Shown: positions 1-12,322, counted from the first letter of the stretch. The stretch is DNA of 64,000 bases from Sorex araneus (GCF_027595985.1 NC_073306.1:81072599-81136598), one strand, 5' to 3'. Notes: generated from the sequence alone by a model not told the origin. Numbers and translations are program-made.

Positions 1-69
1 CCTTTCTGCCTTTATCTAAAATGTCCCTCCTCCTCTGCCAGATGATTCTCTGGTAAAGACTTAAAAGCA

Positions 70-258
70 TGGGCAGGAGAGAAAGTACAGTGGGTTGGGA
101 ATTTGCTTTGCACGCAGCCATCCTGGATTTGATCCCTAGCACCTTACACAGTGTCTTAAGCACTGCCAGGAGTGATTCCTGAGCACAGAGCCAAGAGTCA
201 GCCCTGAATACATCTGGTTGTGACCCAACTCTTGTGCCAACCCACCAAAAAAAAAAAA
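70..258 (+). mobile_element. SOR SINE, old copy
   Basis: It matches the SOR consensus from the head (GAGAGAAAGTACAGTGGG) through the box B-like TTTGATCCC and the GTGATTCCTGAGCACAGAGCC body to an A15 tail. It is diverged. Confidence 0.8.
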
Positions 259-712
259 AAGACAACTCATTTGATGCCATACTACATCGAATCGTCATCT
301 TGACTAATGAGAGACTACAACTTGGGGGCCAGAAGACCACAGAATAAAGGGATGTTTCTGCTCCAAAAACACCACCAAATTATATAAAAAGGAGATTATC
401 ACAGATACAACATTACAGATATAACAGATATAATGAGATCTACCCTAATTCCATCCTGCTTACACCCATTTTTGAGAAATCACTATTAACATTTTGGTAC
501 TTGTTCTTCCATACTTTTTTATACACAAATCAATATTTATCAAAATTGATCATATTTCTATATTACTTAGTAACAAATTTCTAACCTTGGACTATATGGA
601 TATGCAGGCGTCTGTGCTAATAGTCCACAGTTTTAAACCATGCCCTAGTAAGCATCAGACAGGTCAGATGCGATTTTCACAACCTGCTTTAGTTAAGTGA
701 ATTTTAATTTTT

Positions 713-876
713 TTTGGGTGGGTGACACCCAGTGCTGCTCATAGGTTACTCCTGGCTTTGCACTCAGAAATTACTCCTGGCACTGTTTGGGGGTCCATAT
801 GGGATGCTAGGAATCAAACTCGAGTTGAATGCGTGCAAGGCAAACGCCCTACCCACTGTGCTATCGCTCCAGCCCC
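713..876 (-). mobile_element. SOR SINE
   Basis: It reads T-run, GGTGACACCCAGTGCTGCTC and so on to CTATCGCTCCAGCCCC, the reverse of the SOR consensus. It is flanked by near-identical repeats AGTGAATTTTAATTTTT / AGTGAACTTTAATTTTT (about 696 and 877). Confidence 0.9.
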
Positions 877-893
877 AGTGAACTTTAATTTTT

Positions 894-1539
894 GTAATAA
901 AGCTAAAAGGGAAGGGGAAAAAAACTAGTCAACAGAAAAACTTTAAGGCAGTTTAGGTAAAACCATACTTGGGAATGGCAGACGGAATCACTGCATATCC
1001 AAATTCAAGGGAATTTCCCAGAAACTTGGAATATCTCCAGCTGGGTCCTCCCCCAGCTGACATGCAGAGACCAAGTTTATCTTTGGAAGTGGAGCCATTT
1101 GTCTTGCATTACCTGAGACTCCTCTGAACCAAGTGGGTCTGGAGCGAGTTACCATATCACCATGTGTGAAGTGCATCAAGGACAGGCATTTGCATCTGTG
1201 AATTGCAAAGACCACTGGGTAGAGGGATATAAGAGATGCCACATGCTGAGGAGAGGGAAACATCTGGGACATCAGTGTAATCAGGAGGAGAGTGAACTTG
1301 CTGGATGGCTTCACAGGGTCTGGCACCCTTGCTCTGGTGCAGACCTCTGTGCCAGCCAGCCCCACCTCTGCAATTATTTCCTGGCTTGGAGAAGTGACTT
1401 TGACAAATCACTTCTGAACAAAGCTTTGATTTGTCCCTGCTTGGTAGTCTCCAAGCTTGCCCAGCTTTGGGAGGAGAGAAACTGCTTCCTGCTTAGTGGG
1501 ATTAAACTCGTGAGTGCCTGTAGGAAGCTAATGCTTGTC
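894..1539. other. Unique intergenic DNA
   Basis: No gene or repeat is recognised. Short open frames on both strands overlap one another and have no family resemblance. Confidence 0.5.
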
Positions 1540-1555
1540 CAAATAAACCATTTTC

Positions 1556-2008
1556 TAAAATGTTATTAAAGCACCATGATTTGCAAAGTTATGCATAGTT
1601 AGGTTTCAGACATACTCTGTTCCCACACCAATCCCACCACCAGTGTTTCTTCTACCAGGGTTCACAGGTTCCCTCCCCCACCCTCACCCCCAGCCTGCAT
1701 CTTGACAAGCACCTTTTTAAGTTTGGTTGTTGAAGTTTGGATCTCTGTGGTTTGGATACTTAGCTATAGCACTCTTTTATACCACCGATGTACTAAGATC
1801 CCCTTGATCCCTGCTTCCTGTTGCTTGCCTTCTATCTCTTCTCCATCCACCCATCCCCCACCCCTCATGACTTCTTTCCTTCTCTGCCCTTCTCCTCCCA
1901 ATGAGGCCAAGGATGATCTAGGATTCCCCCCCATTCAAACATTGCATTCCCTCACCCAGTTTTTCTATATACTACGTAGAAGTGAAATCAAACACTCATG
2001 GAAGTCCT
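1556..2008 (-). mobile_element. L1 3' end, truncated, antisense
   Basis: The plus strand shows the reverse of the G-rich shrew L1 3'UTR (ACCAATCCCACCACCAGTGT and pyrimidine-rich DNA). CAAATAAACCATTTTCT at about 1540 and CAAATAAACCATTTCTG at about 2009 look like target-site duplications. Confidence 0.65.
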
Positions 2009-2399
2009 CAAATAAACCATTTCTGAAGCACCATACTCAGGAAATTTTCTAACTAATAAGTATTTAAAAATACAGAGTCATTCATTTGAACTTCTCCAGT
2101 GCTTTGATTTTATAAATGAGGTATCTTAAGTCTAGAGTAGAGTGACTGACCTAATGTTTTACATTGTAGATGTTTACATTTTAATTCTTCTGGATTACCA
2201 TCTTTCCATTAGCAACTTGCTAACATCAGGTTGCTGTGAGAACTTGTAAGTTATGCCTGTTAATAAGTCCTTGTCTTAAATGCTGAAGAAATTCACCAAA
2301 ATAGAAATGTTTTTAAAAATTGTATTTAGTATGGTATTGTATAGGATTTACCCCAGCAATGCTCACTCCTGGCAGGCAATGCAGGCCTGAATAAAAGTT

Positions 2400-2540
2400 G
2401 CTTGGGGTGGGGGGGTGTCACCAGAGTGATATCCAGTATTGTTGGGGTGTAGGAGGCAGGTGACTTGAGGAGATGGGATCAAACACAGAGCCTCATACAT
2501 GCTAGGTATGTGCTTCACCACTTTGATTTCTCTGGTCCTA
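2400..2540 (-). mobile_element. Degenerate SOR-related SINE
   Basis: A weak match: GGTGTCACCAGAGTGATATC, GGGATCAAACACAGAGCC and a final TTTCTCTGGTCC fit the reverse SOR layout. Confidence 0.4.
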
Positions 2541-2899
2541 AATATACTATATTAAGCAAAATTATTTATTATTGTAATGATAACATGCCATTGTTCTAAA
2601 TGCTCTATTACTATCTGTTGCTTGTTTTTTTTTTTTACTACACTTTCTTTGAATTGATATTTTTTCTTTTTTGCTAATTTCCAAATATCTGTTCATTATT
2701 TGGAAAATATACGCCCTACGTTTATTATTTCAGAATTACAATGTCTGACTTAACCTCAGGTCTGAAAGTTAATATCGTTACCTTGATCATAAATAATCAG
2801 AGACCTTGAGCAATGTTAAACTCCAGCATAAGCCAAATATTTTAACTCTGTCCTCCTTCCTATCGTCACAATATTTTGTTCCATAGCCAATGTCTGCTA

Positions 2900-4290
2900 A
2901 GACATGTTTTTCTACTTGCTGATATATCGATCCACCATTCCCTTTTCATAGGCTTTTATTCTACAAATATGCTTAATTAATTAGGTTGAGGAAATTATTC
3001 TCTATGACTAATTTGTTAGAGGGTTTTAGTATCTATTAAGATGCACATGTAGTTTTTCTATCTTTCAATATGGTGGATTAAACTAATTTTTAAGTGTGAA
3101 TTCAAGATTTTATTCCTAGAATAAAACTCTGTTGTGTTGTTTACTTTTATTATATTATTGGATTTGACTAGATAAGTTGTTCAAATTTATTCATACAAAG
3201 TTAATCATATTTCCTTATAAACTTTTACTAACTGTAGTGATATAACTTCTCATTCTTCTTTTCATTTTTTTTATATGGAAGCTCATGGGGTTCTTTTATT
3301 CTTTAATAGTTTGACTAAAGATTTCCTTGTTTCTGTTTCTGTCATTGATTTCTTCTCTTATCTCTATTCTTACCTTTTTTCTTAGTTTTTTGTTCTTTCT
3401 AGTATTTTGAGATTGAAGCTGAGGATGTTGACCTAAAATTTTCTTTCCTGGGACTGAAGAGATAATACAGGGCTTAAGGTGATTGCCTTGCACGTGGCCT
3501 ACTCGAGTTTGATCCCCAGCGCACCATATGGTCCCCGAGCCCTGCTAGGAGTGATTCCTAAGCCAGGAATAAGCCCTGAGCACAACTGAGTGTGGCCCAA
3601 AATCAAAACAAAACATTTTTTTCTTTTCTAATATTAGTATTCAGTGTATAAATTTCCTTCTAAATGCTGCTTTGCCAAATCCCATGAATTTGTATATTTT
3701 ATATTTAGTTGGTAATTTCAAAATACTTTATAGTTTCCCTTTTCATTTCCTTTTTGACCCATATGATACTTAGATGTTTGTTATTTGGTTTCTAAATATT
3801 TGGTATTTCAGGATATCTTTTTGTTATTAATTTCTAATTTAATTCTACTGTAATTAGAAATAAACTTCATATTATTTTAATTGCTTTAAATAGATAGATG
3901 TTTCTTCTGTGGCCCAGAATGTGGTTTACTTGTTAAATAATGCTTTCTCCTTTTATTTTACTTTTAAAATATATGTTCTGTGCACACTTTTAAAAAGTGT
4001 GCATTCTATTGCTGCATGTCTAAATATACTTATTAAATCAAGTTTATCAGCAGAGTGTTTCCAAGTGGTCTACCAATTAGAAACAGAGTATGTTGAAATC
4101 TCTGACTGTAATTACCTATTTTTCCTGCAGTTGTATCAGGTTTTACCTCACATATTTTGAAGCTCTGTTTTCGGTTTCATAATATTTATTATTGTGACAT
4201 TTTCTTGAGAAACTATCCTCTTTAGCTATATGAAGTGACAGTCTCAATCTCTCAGAATAGTTTTTTGCTCCGAATTCTGTTTTGTCTGTT
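2900..4290 (-). mobile_element. Old L1 fragment, antisense, broken by a SINE
   Basis: The plus strand has T-rich DNA typical of the reverse of L1 ORF2 (TTTCAATATGGTGGATTAA, ATTGGATTTGACTAGATAAG). A SOR element interrupts it at 3449. All frames are broken. Confidence 0.55.
3449..3620 (+). mobile_element. SOR SINE
   Basis: GGGACTGAAGAGATAATACAG head, TTTGATCCCCAGC, CATATGGTCCC and GTGTGGCCC body, then an A-rich tail. It sits inside the antisense L1 fragment. Confidence 0.85.
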
Positions 4291-4785
4291 ATTACCAGTC
4301 ACTCCAAGAATGGGAAGATGTTGACCAGTGGCAGGAAGCATTCCATACTTTTGCAAGTCCTGGAATCCATCCCTGCACCACAGGACTCCTGAGCACTGCC
4401 TGCAGTGGTCCCTGCACAAATGTTGATAGGTAAAGGGCCTCCAGTATTCTGCATTAGTATATGTGTTGCAAAAAGGAGCACTCCAGAATTCTGCATTAGG
4501 ACTATCATGGTATAGCTCTTTCTGGACTTCGACTTTTGACTTTTTATTATGATCTATAGTTTTTTTTTTCTTGTGGACAACACAGATCTTTACCTACTCA
4601 GATTACCCAATCTGTGCTTAGGTTGTTGCTACTGTGCTACCCAATATAGGAGGCACTAGTCACATGTGTCTGTTTCATTAAAATTTAAAAATTGAGTTTT
4701 TAGTCATAGTAGTCATATTTCATATGTTCAGTCGCCATATGTGGCTAGTAGTTACACAATGAGAAATAATTTCTCTTTGGTTACA

Positions 4786-4881
4786 AACACAGTAACAAGT
4801 CTCACAATGGAGACGTTACTGGTGCCCGCTTGAGCAAATCGACGAGCAATGGAATGACAGTGACAGTGACAGTGGTTATAA
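4786..4881 (+). mobile_element. Composite SINE, 3' body only
   Basis: Carries the distinctive body AACAAGTCTCACAATGGAGA, GTTACTGGTGCCCGCTTGAG and a tail of TGACAG repeats, shared with copies at 19.3, 26.1, 49.4 and 50.8 kb. The tRNA-like head is missing. Confidence 0.8.
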
Positions 4882-5255
4882 ATGGGATTACTGGGATGGT
4901 TCGGTTTGAAGCTAACATCTTGCTGTTTCTTTTCTATTCACCCCATTTATTCTTTGCTCTCTGTTCAATTCTGTTACTAGTTTTTAAGTCTTCTTGGTTG
5001 ATCTTTATGTTATTATGCTGATTGTAATGTAAAATATTTATTTAAATATGTTAAGCATATATATTAAATATTTTGTTTCAATAATTCCAACATTTGAAAT
5101 ATTTGTAGATGTATATTTAATGAAATTTATTTTAATGGTTCTCATTTATGATCTTATTTTCATTGTATTTGTGATTATATATATGCATGTACATATGTAT
5201 ATAAGCTGCCCGTTTTTCTTAGAATTCAACCTGTAGTAAATTTTTTCTGAGGGGT

Positions 5256-5400
5256 AGGAATAGGGGTCACACACAGCAGAGGTCATGGACTCAGTGCTCC
5301 AGGGTCACTCTTGAAAGTGTTCAGATAACAATGTGATGCAAAGGATCAAACTTAAGCCTCCGGCATGCAAAGCATGTGCACAAGTCCCTGGAGCTACCTG
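5256..5400 (-). mobile_element. Degenerate SOR SINE
   Basis: It follows the reverse SOR layout (GGTCACACACAGCAGAGGTC, AGGATCAAACTTAAGCC, CATGCAAAGCATGTGC), with many changes. Confidence 0.5.
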
Positions 5401-5535
5401 CCTATCCTGCGCAGGAAATCCTTGAGGACTGAATTAAAGTTACATTCCTCCTGGGAAATTTGCATTTGTTTCTTTCAGTGGCTCAGGCTGCTATCATCTG
5501 GGATGATAGATTAAACTTCTAACCTAAAATCCTTC

Positions 5536-5696
5536 CTTCAGGGTAGGGCATTTGCCTTGCACACAGCTGACCCAGGTTCAATTCCCAGCATCCCATATGG
5601 TCCCCCAAGCACTACCAGGAGTGATTCCTGAGTGCAGAGCCAGGAGTAACCCCTGAGCATTGCCAGGTGTGACCCAAAAAGCAAAAATAATAATAA

Positions 5697-5727
<31 letters not shown>

Positions 5728-5732
5728 ATTTA
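5536..5732 (+). mobile_element. SOR SINE, 5'-truncated, with AATA-repeat tail
   Basis: It begins inside the head at GTAGGGCATTTGCCTTGCAC, retains box B (GGTTCAATTCCC) and the full body, and ends in GCAAAAATAATAATAAATAA with an AATA run. Confidence 0.9.
5688..5731 (+). repeat. (AATA)n microsatellite in a SINE tail
   Basis: About ten AATA units replace the poly(A) of the SOR element just upstream. Confidence 0.9.
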
Positions 5733-5756
5733 AAAAGTAAAATAAAATCCTTCCTT

Positions 5757-5930
5757 CAGACTGGAGAATGGTTCAGCAGGCTGGAGCAGGTGCTTTGCAG
5801 CAGAAAGTGTGGATTCAGTCCCAAGCACATGTTTCCATGAGCACCACCAGGAGCAACCCCCAAGAAATGGGCCAGGAGTAGCCCTGAGCCTCACCAGGTG
5901 TGGTACCAAAAACAAATAAATAAATAAAGT
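5757..5930 (+). mobile_element. SOR SINE, old copy
   Basis: CAGACTGGAGAATGGTTCAG head, GGATTCAGTCCCAAGCAC box B region, CACCAGGAGCAACCCC body and an AAATA tail. Confidence 0.75.
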
Positions 5931-6235
5931 GGATTGTGACTGAGAGCTCAGAGTTGATGCTGTGAATACTGGCTCCATCTGAGTTGTAGGAGAGGCTGGC
6001 CCCCTTCTCTACTGCAGACCACAAAGATGTTTCTTCATTATCTCCTGGGCAACGTGACTTTCCCACTTGCTTTGTCGCTGTGGTTTCGATGACTGAGTGC
6101 CACACTCCTTGGTTATGCACATTCTAATTACAGCGCTCACACATATGCACTCCTAGCCACACACCTGGCTGTCTCTGAACTCACGGTAGCAGCCCTGAGG
6201 GTAGCAAACAGCTGAGCTGCTGGTACCACATGTGT

Positions 6236-6310
6236 GAGCAGCCCCGGGGATTGAATTCATAGCCTCACTCTTAGCAAACCAGCACTCAGCCACTGAGCCA
6301 TTCCCAACTC
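6236..6310 (-). mobile_element. Old tRNA-Ala-like (ID-like) SINE fragment
   Basis: GGGGATTGAATTCATAGCCT then CAGCCACTGAGCCATTCCC is the reverse of the ID-like layout (GGCTCAGTGG ... TTCAATCCC). Confidence 0.45.
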
Positions 6311-8055
6311 AAAATCAAAAACCCTCAATGTGATTTTTTTCCCTTTTCTTTTAGGTCTTGGGTTTAATCCCCAACTGAATAAAAAAAAAAATACTACATA
6401 TCCATGCACAACATGTAGAGCTATATATAAAGAACACATACATATAATTTTTAGATTCTCCACTTTGGTCAGTCTTGGTTGTTAACTCCTGACTCTTTGC
6501 CCTGTTTTTGCAGCCTTGGTGGAGGAGGAACTCCGGAGTTTGAAAAAAAAGTCTCAGGGCAATGGAAACTTGGCACTTGTTTCCTGTCCAGATTTCCTCT
6601 GACTACAGTTTTCACTACATTAAGATCAATAAATTCCTTACTTCAATGGCAGACTGTGATATATTTTTGTGAGTTGGGCAGTTTTACAGACTGAGAATGC
6701 AGAGTCCCTCAGGCCTTGCAGTGCTAGGGGGACCACCAGGACCACTGCAAAGGTGTACTGAAGGGTGGGCTATTTGGCGTTGGGTGCAAACTAATTCTGA
6801 CTTATGCTTTGCTTTGCATGCAGCCCTATGCTATGCTATCGCCAACATGATTATTTTAAAATATTTCACCAGAAATTTTAGTAAAGAAGGTTGTTCAGGG
6901 TATGTTATTCTATGCTCCTGACAGAAATGGAAGTTTATAGCTCTGTTATATTTCAAACTTGGGGGGGATTAGATGATTAACTTTGGAGCCTTTGGTGAAC
7001 AATAATGAGACAATAATTTTTGTATGTTGAATGCCTGCTCTGGTACAGGCATTCTGCATGCATATCTCCATTCCTCACAATAATCCCCACGTACTCTTTG
7101 CACTTAGCAGGTAAAGCAATTAGGATTACATCACACAACTGGTCCACAAAGGAACTTGTACTCTGCTCTTTGCTACCAATTCTAATCTCTCAACTTTATT
7201 CTTTCCTCTTAACAGAGAGTTTACCCCTGCTTATAATTGACAGCGGGATTTTACATTTTAATGTCCCAATAGATTTCCAACAGCTCAGCCCCTGTCCTCG
7301 ACATGCTACTTCATCTGTCTGAGAATCCTCTGTAGTGAAACCTTGTAGAAACTGACTTCCTCTTAATAGTAGTCAGAATTCAGATTTCACTCCTCCCCTA
7401 TTTCCAAAGCTCCAGGTGACCTTAGAATCAATTCCTTTATCTAACCTTCTTTCAGTTCATGATGTACCTCACAAGTCTTTCTCACAACTGCAGCCTTTAT
7501 ACACCATTTCTTCTTCATTTTGGGAGGCTGGTGGCTTTTGTCCTTAGCAGCTGTGGCCTTAGTTTTTATCTGGGTTTGCAATCAGGAAGCTGTGATACTT
7601 CCTGAGAGTGTTCAGGGTACAATTTTTACACAATACAAATTGAGCTCACTTTGGAGTTGCTTGAGGCTTCTGAAAGGGTTGACCCTGCTTTGTCCAGTTT
7701 TCTACAGGTTGAAGCCAGCAGTTGGTGAGAACCAGCCTCTGTGGTTTACAAGTCCTCGTGCTTCCTGACCAATGTAAGTGGAGCAATTGGAAAGAAGGCA
7801 ACGATCAGGATTGGTGTCTTGAAAACCGTTACAAAGGAGGAAGTTAATCAATGTGGTGGGAGTAGATCTCCAAACCACCTTCAGAATGCTAATGCTCACA
7901 CACCGCTTCTCGTTGTGAGAGCCAGTCAGCAGGTTATTGAAGAAAACCAGCCTGCACCTAGAGGTACGGGGACTGGGATGTGGCTTCACAGAAGAATGTT
8001 CTCCTATTAACAGAGGCATGTATATTTTGCATATTCTTCTGATAAAGAAGTAGAA
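6311..8055. other. Unique intergenic DNA
   Basis: No gene, SINE or L1 is recognised. The segment near 7025-7130 has the look of an old mammalian repeat but is too diverged to name. Confidence 0.4.
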
Positions 8056-8066
8056 GGAGAATCATC

Positions 8067-8243
8067 GATTTTTTTTTTCTTTTTTGGATCACACCGGGCG
8101 ATGCACAGGAGTTATTACTGGCTCATGCACTCTGGAATTACTCCTGATGGTGCTCAGGGGACCATATGGGATGCTGGGAATCAAACCCGGGTCAGCCGCG
8201 TGCAAGGCAAATGCCCTGCTCACTGTGCTATCACTCCAGTCCT
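8067..8243 (-). mobile_element. SOR SINE with target-site duplication
   Basis: A full reverse SOR copy flanked by GGAGAATCATC at 8056-8066 and 8244-8254. Confidence 0.95.
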
Positions 8244-8358
8244 GGAGAATCATCATTTTCCACTACTGAGGTCATTGATCAAATAAAGAGAAATGGCACT
8301 GTGGGGGCCACTTTTTGTCTGTACACACTTTTCCACTTTTCATTGGTGAAATGTTCTT

Positions 8359-8560
8359 TTTTTTTAATTAATTTATTCTTTTATTGAATCACCATGTGGA
8401 AAGCTACAAAGCTTTCAGGTTTAAGTCTCAGTCATACAGTGCTTGAACACCCACCCCTTCACCAGTGCACATATTCCACCACCAAGAATCACAGTATACC
8501 TCCCTCCCTCCCCCCCACCTCCCTAGCCCCCCACCTCGCCTGTGTAACTGATAAATTTCA
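8359..8560 (-). mobile_element. L1 3' end, about 200 bp, with target-site duplication
   Basis: The plus strand reads TTTATTGAATCACCATGTGG, then CAGTGCACATATTCCACCAC and a C-rich run: the reverse of the L1 3'UTR. ATTGGTGAAATGTTCTT flanks it at 8342-8358 and 8561-8577, which proves a very short retroposition. Confidence 0.9.
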
Positions 8561-9204
8561 ATTGGTGAAATGTTCTTAATACCTTCACCACTGTTACGTG
8601 TTTTCAGGGTGTTCTCTTATTGGCTACACTTGAAACTCTGAGACAGAATTATTTTTCTATATTAATTACTATGAAACTTATCCTGTCCCTAAATACTATT
8701 AAAATTCACATGCTTTCTACTAAGTCTGTATGCTAGGGGTCCTTTCTGGACCTTCCTCCCCAGGTAACCAGGGTGGAGTTTGGAGGGAAGGAGAGAAACA
8801 AATTCATAAGTCAGAGTCTGTGTGAGCAGATTTGGTAAATGGAAATGGATGAGTATTAAGAGAGTCTGAGGTCCAGCACCATGTCTGAACTCAAAGTGTT
8901 CAGCTTTGCTGGTCTCTGCAAACAATGATCCAGAATGATCTGTCTACCTGCTTCCTGGTCCTCTGGAAAATAACATAGACAGGACCTTTCATGGCAAGAG
9001 GATTATTTTCTGGAGTTCAGAGTATGAGGCCACTAAGCCCCACAAAGTTCCTGTGAAGTGGAGAGGCCTGGTATTACTATTTCCACAAGAAAAGGGGGTA
9101 GGGGGAAGTGGGATAAATATTGAGGAAGGAGACTGCCTGGCCCTCCTCCGGCTCAACTCTGTCCCCGTCCTCACTCATCATAGCCACAAAAGTCCAGGAT
9201 TCAT

Positions 9205-9300
9205 ATCTCTGCTCTACCTCTCAGCACCTGTGTGATTCTGGGAAATCACCTCTCTGGGTTTCAACTTTCTTACCTATAATCCAGGCATGACCGTTTTCTA
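9205..9300 (+). repeat. MIR-like ancient SINE
   Basis: CTGTGTGATTCTGGGAAATC and TCTGGGTTTCAACTTTCTTA follow the MIR core layout (GACCTTGGGCAAG ... CTCAGTTTCCTCAT). Confidence 0.55.
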
Positions 9301-9346
9301 GTAAGAATCTTGAAGTGGGGAATACTGACAAAACATTTGACTCATT

Positions 9347-9422
9347 GGGGTCAGGGACATAACTCAGTGGTAGAACATCTGCTTTGCATGTATGAAACCA
9401 CGGGCTCAATCACCGGCACGGC
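9347..9422 (+). mobile_element. tRNA-Ala-like (ID-like) SINE
   Basis: GGGTCAGGGACATAACTCAG, TGGTAGAACATCTGCTTTGC and GGGCTCAATCACCGGCAC follow the ID-like head, including an A box and a degenerate B box. Confidence 0.6.
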
Positions 9423-9837
9423 TTACTGGCAGTGCGTGGGGACCTTATGTGAACCAGGGTTGACTACATGCAAGTCATGTGTCTTACCCTTTTACTGTCT
9501 CTCTGACCTTCAAACTGTAGGTATTTTATACCTACATGGAACATAGGAATAGTAATATCCTGAAATTGACAATGATATCAAACTACATAAAAGATGTGGA
9601 GGTATTTTAAAAAGTAACCACATGGGGGAATAAGAGACATTTATAATGGCAACCTAAACAAAAAACCCACAGGGATGCAATGAAAACTGAAACCACAATA
9701 ATCTCTAAATAGAGAAGTAATAATTGTAGCCTCTGAATGTTCTGGGAGGCAGGGGTTTGGGGAGGTGCTGTCTGCCCTGGGGACTCTGTTTAATATTTCA
9801 GACTTAGTAGAGAAACTAAAACTGATGTGCATGTGTG

Positions 9838-10001
9838 TGTGTGAGGGGTGGGGTATACCTGGCTTTGCTCAGAGCTTATTCTTGACTCTCTGCTCAGGAA
9901 TCATCCCTGAGGGGGATGCTGGTCCATACTGGGTGCCAGAGATCAAAGCAGGTTGGTTTCATGCAAGGCAAGGAATGAGAAATGAGTTTTCTCCAGCTCC
10001 T
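9838..10001 (-). mobile_element. SOR SINE, old copy
   Basis: A reverse SOR copy with GCTCAGAGCTTATTCTTGAC and TTCTCCAGCTCC. It lies next to the copy at 10011 in the same direction. Confidence 0.75.
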
Positions 10002-10010
10002 AGAACTGAA

Positions 10011-10176
10011 TTTTTTCTTTGTTTGCTTTTGGGTCACACCTGGTGCTGCTCAGTACTTAATCTTGGTTCTGTGCTCAGAGATTACACCTGGCAAGGCTCA
10101 GGAGACCATATGCAGTGCCAGGGATCCAACCCAAGTTAGCTGAGTGCAATACAAGCACCCTACCTGCTCTAGCCCT
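10011..10176 (-). mobile_element. SOR SINE, old copy
   Basis: GGGTCACACCTGGTGCTGCT ... GCTCTAGCCCT is a reverse SOR copy. Confidence 0.85.
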
Positions 10177-10239
10177 AGAACTGATATTTTTTAGATTACT
10201 ACATGGTTCAGATATTTTTAGTCTAATAAATAGTATAAA

Positions 10240-10400
10240 GGGCTGGAAAGATAATACAGGCAGTAAGACACTTGCCTTGTATCCAACCTGAGTTCAATCC
10301 CTTGAATCATATACAATCCCCACAGTCCTGGGAAGAATGATCCCTGAGCACAGAGACAGGAATAAGCCCTGGTGTGGCTCCAAACCCAACCAAAAAATAT
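10240..10400 (+). mobile_element. SOR SINE, old copy
   Basis: GGGCTGGAAAGATAATACAG head, GAGTTCAATCCC, then an A run leading into a TA-rich repeat (10397-10434). Confidence 0.85.
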
Positions 10401-10648
10401 ATATATGTATATATGTATATATATACATATATATGCGCAGTTGTAGTTAAGGAAACAGAGAAAACTGATCTCCATCAGAAACATGGAAAGAACTTGGGTG
10501 TAGGTATTAAAAGGCATTGATTAGTCTTAGGAGAGGTAATAAATAAATTGCAGCCCTCAGAATGAGTGGTTAATTTCTTGAATATCTTTGGGAATTATCT
10601 AAAAGAAGAATGTGCTTAATTTTATGTGGCATTATCTAGGTTTCCAGA

Positions 10649-10817
10649 TTTTTTTTTCTTTTTGACACCCAGCAATGCACAGGGGTTATTCCTGGCTCTG
10701 CACTCAGGAATTACCCTTGGCGGTGCTCAGGGGACCATATGGGATGCTGGGAATCGAACCCGGGTCGGCTGCATGCAAGGCAAATGCCCTACTCGCTGTG
10801 CTATCGCTCCAGCCCCT
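10649..10817 (-). mobile_element. SOR SINE with target-site duplication
   Basis: A well-preserved reverse copy. GTTTCCAGA flanks it at about 10640 and 10818. Confidence 0.92.
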
Positions 10818-11030
10818 GTTTCCAGAATTTTTAAAAAATGCTATTGTCTAACGGAGAAACTGGACCATTCAATAACACAAGTAAAACCAAGTGAAGGATT
10901 TAAATAACTTGATACCAGCCTTGAGAACCAGAGTGTGTTGGGTCAGATCCCAGCAGCATGACTTTGGGAAAGCAGGTTCCTTTCTGTACTTTACTTACCT
11001 ACCAAAAGATGATAATAATAAGAGATTCTT

Positions 11031-11209
11031 TTTTTTCTTTTTTGCTTTTTTGGGTCACACCCAGTGATGCACAGGGATTACTCATGGCTTGTGCACTCAG
11101 GAATTACTCTTGGCAGTGCTTGGGGGAACATATGGGATGCTGGAAATAGAACCCAGGTTGACCGTGTGCAAGGCAAACACCCTACCCACTGTGAAACTGC
11201 TCCAGCCCC
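11031..11209 (-). mobile_element. SOR SINE with target-site duplication
   Basis: A reverse copy flanked by AAGAGATTCTT at 11020-11030 and 11210-11220. Confidence 0.93.
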
Positions 11210-11692
11210 AAGAGATTCTTGAAGTGGTAAATTTTACAAGTCAATCTAACTGACCACAGGGTGCCTAGATTAAGTATTCTTTCTGGGTGTGTCTATGCAG
11301 CGTTTCCTGATGAGCATCATAACCAATGGGTTTAGAATCTTTGCCACACTGGGTGAATAAAACAGAAAATAGTGCTAAAAGAATTTGCCCCTTTGTACTT
11401 CATTGCTGCCTGGTTGAGTTAGGAGAACCCATTTCATCTTCCTCAACTATTACACTGGTATTGAAACCATTGGCTCTTCTAGTTTTCAGGATTTTACACG
11501 CAAATACATTATGCCAGTTTTCCTGGGCCCACAGGATTCTTACAGATAAAAGAACATAGGGCTTAGCTAAGCGAACAAGAGCGAGAGAAGGGAGAGAGAT
11601 TTTTCTGGATCAATACTTCATATAAATGTTTAGGATTATAAGGAAAAATGCACGCAGAGCATCTAGAACACTGTTTCCACAGAGTCAAGCTT

Positions 11693-12030
11693 ACTAATAT
11701 TAGAAGATATCTATCACTATCACTATCATCCCTTTGATCGTCAATTTGCTCGAGCAGGTCCAATAACGTCTCCATTCATCCTAGCCCTCCCTTTGATTTT
11801 AGCAGCCTCTCTTTACTAGTCCTTCCCAATGGTGATGCATTAGAGGCTCTTTCAGGGTCAGGAGAATGAGGCCTTGTTACTGTATTTGGCATATGAATAC
11901 GCCACAGGGAGCTTGCCAGGCTCTCCTGTGCTGACAGGTTCTCCAAGAGGGAGAACTAGGCTATCAGATGTCGCTTCCAGGAGCTTGGTTTTATAGTCTC
12001 TGGATGTTGGTCATTGATGGGATTACATGG
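11693..12030 (-). mobile_element. Composite SINE, long antisense copy
   Basis: TATCACTATCACTATCATCC tail, TTGCTCGAGCAGGTCCAATA body and CCAGGCTCTCCTGTGC are the reverse of the composite family, with an extended middle part not present in the shorter copies. Confidence 0.6.
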
Positions 12031-12255
12031 TGGTGGTGGGTGGGGGGTTGGTGGCTGTGACTGCCTAGCTACTGGAAAATGGGGGATCTGGGCAGAGTCT
12101 CTTGCCCCCCAACGCCTGGCTGTCTTTACTGGGGCCCCTCAGAGGGGGTGGGTTGAGTCACCCTCCCTGCCCCAAGAAGATATCAATAATGATAAATAAT
12201 GGTAGAATTAACAGTGGTAGGGCCACTTGTTAGGTGCTACTCTGTTCCTATTAGA

Positions 12256-12322
12256 GTCTCTCTCTCTCTTTCTCTCTCTCTCTACCATCTCTCCTCTCTC
12301 TCTCTCTCTCCTCTCTCTCTCC
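12256..12322 (+). repeat. (CT)n microsatellite, interrupted
   Basis: Four to five CT blocks are separated by short interruptions. Confidence 0.9.

Noticed and set aside
1157-1569. Overlapping frames of 84-135 codons on both strands
   Set aside because: No domain, no conserved motif and mutual overlap. Probably chance.
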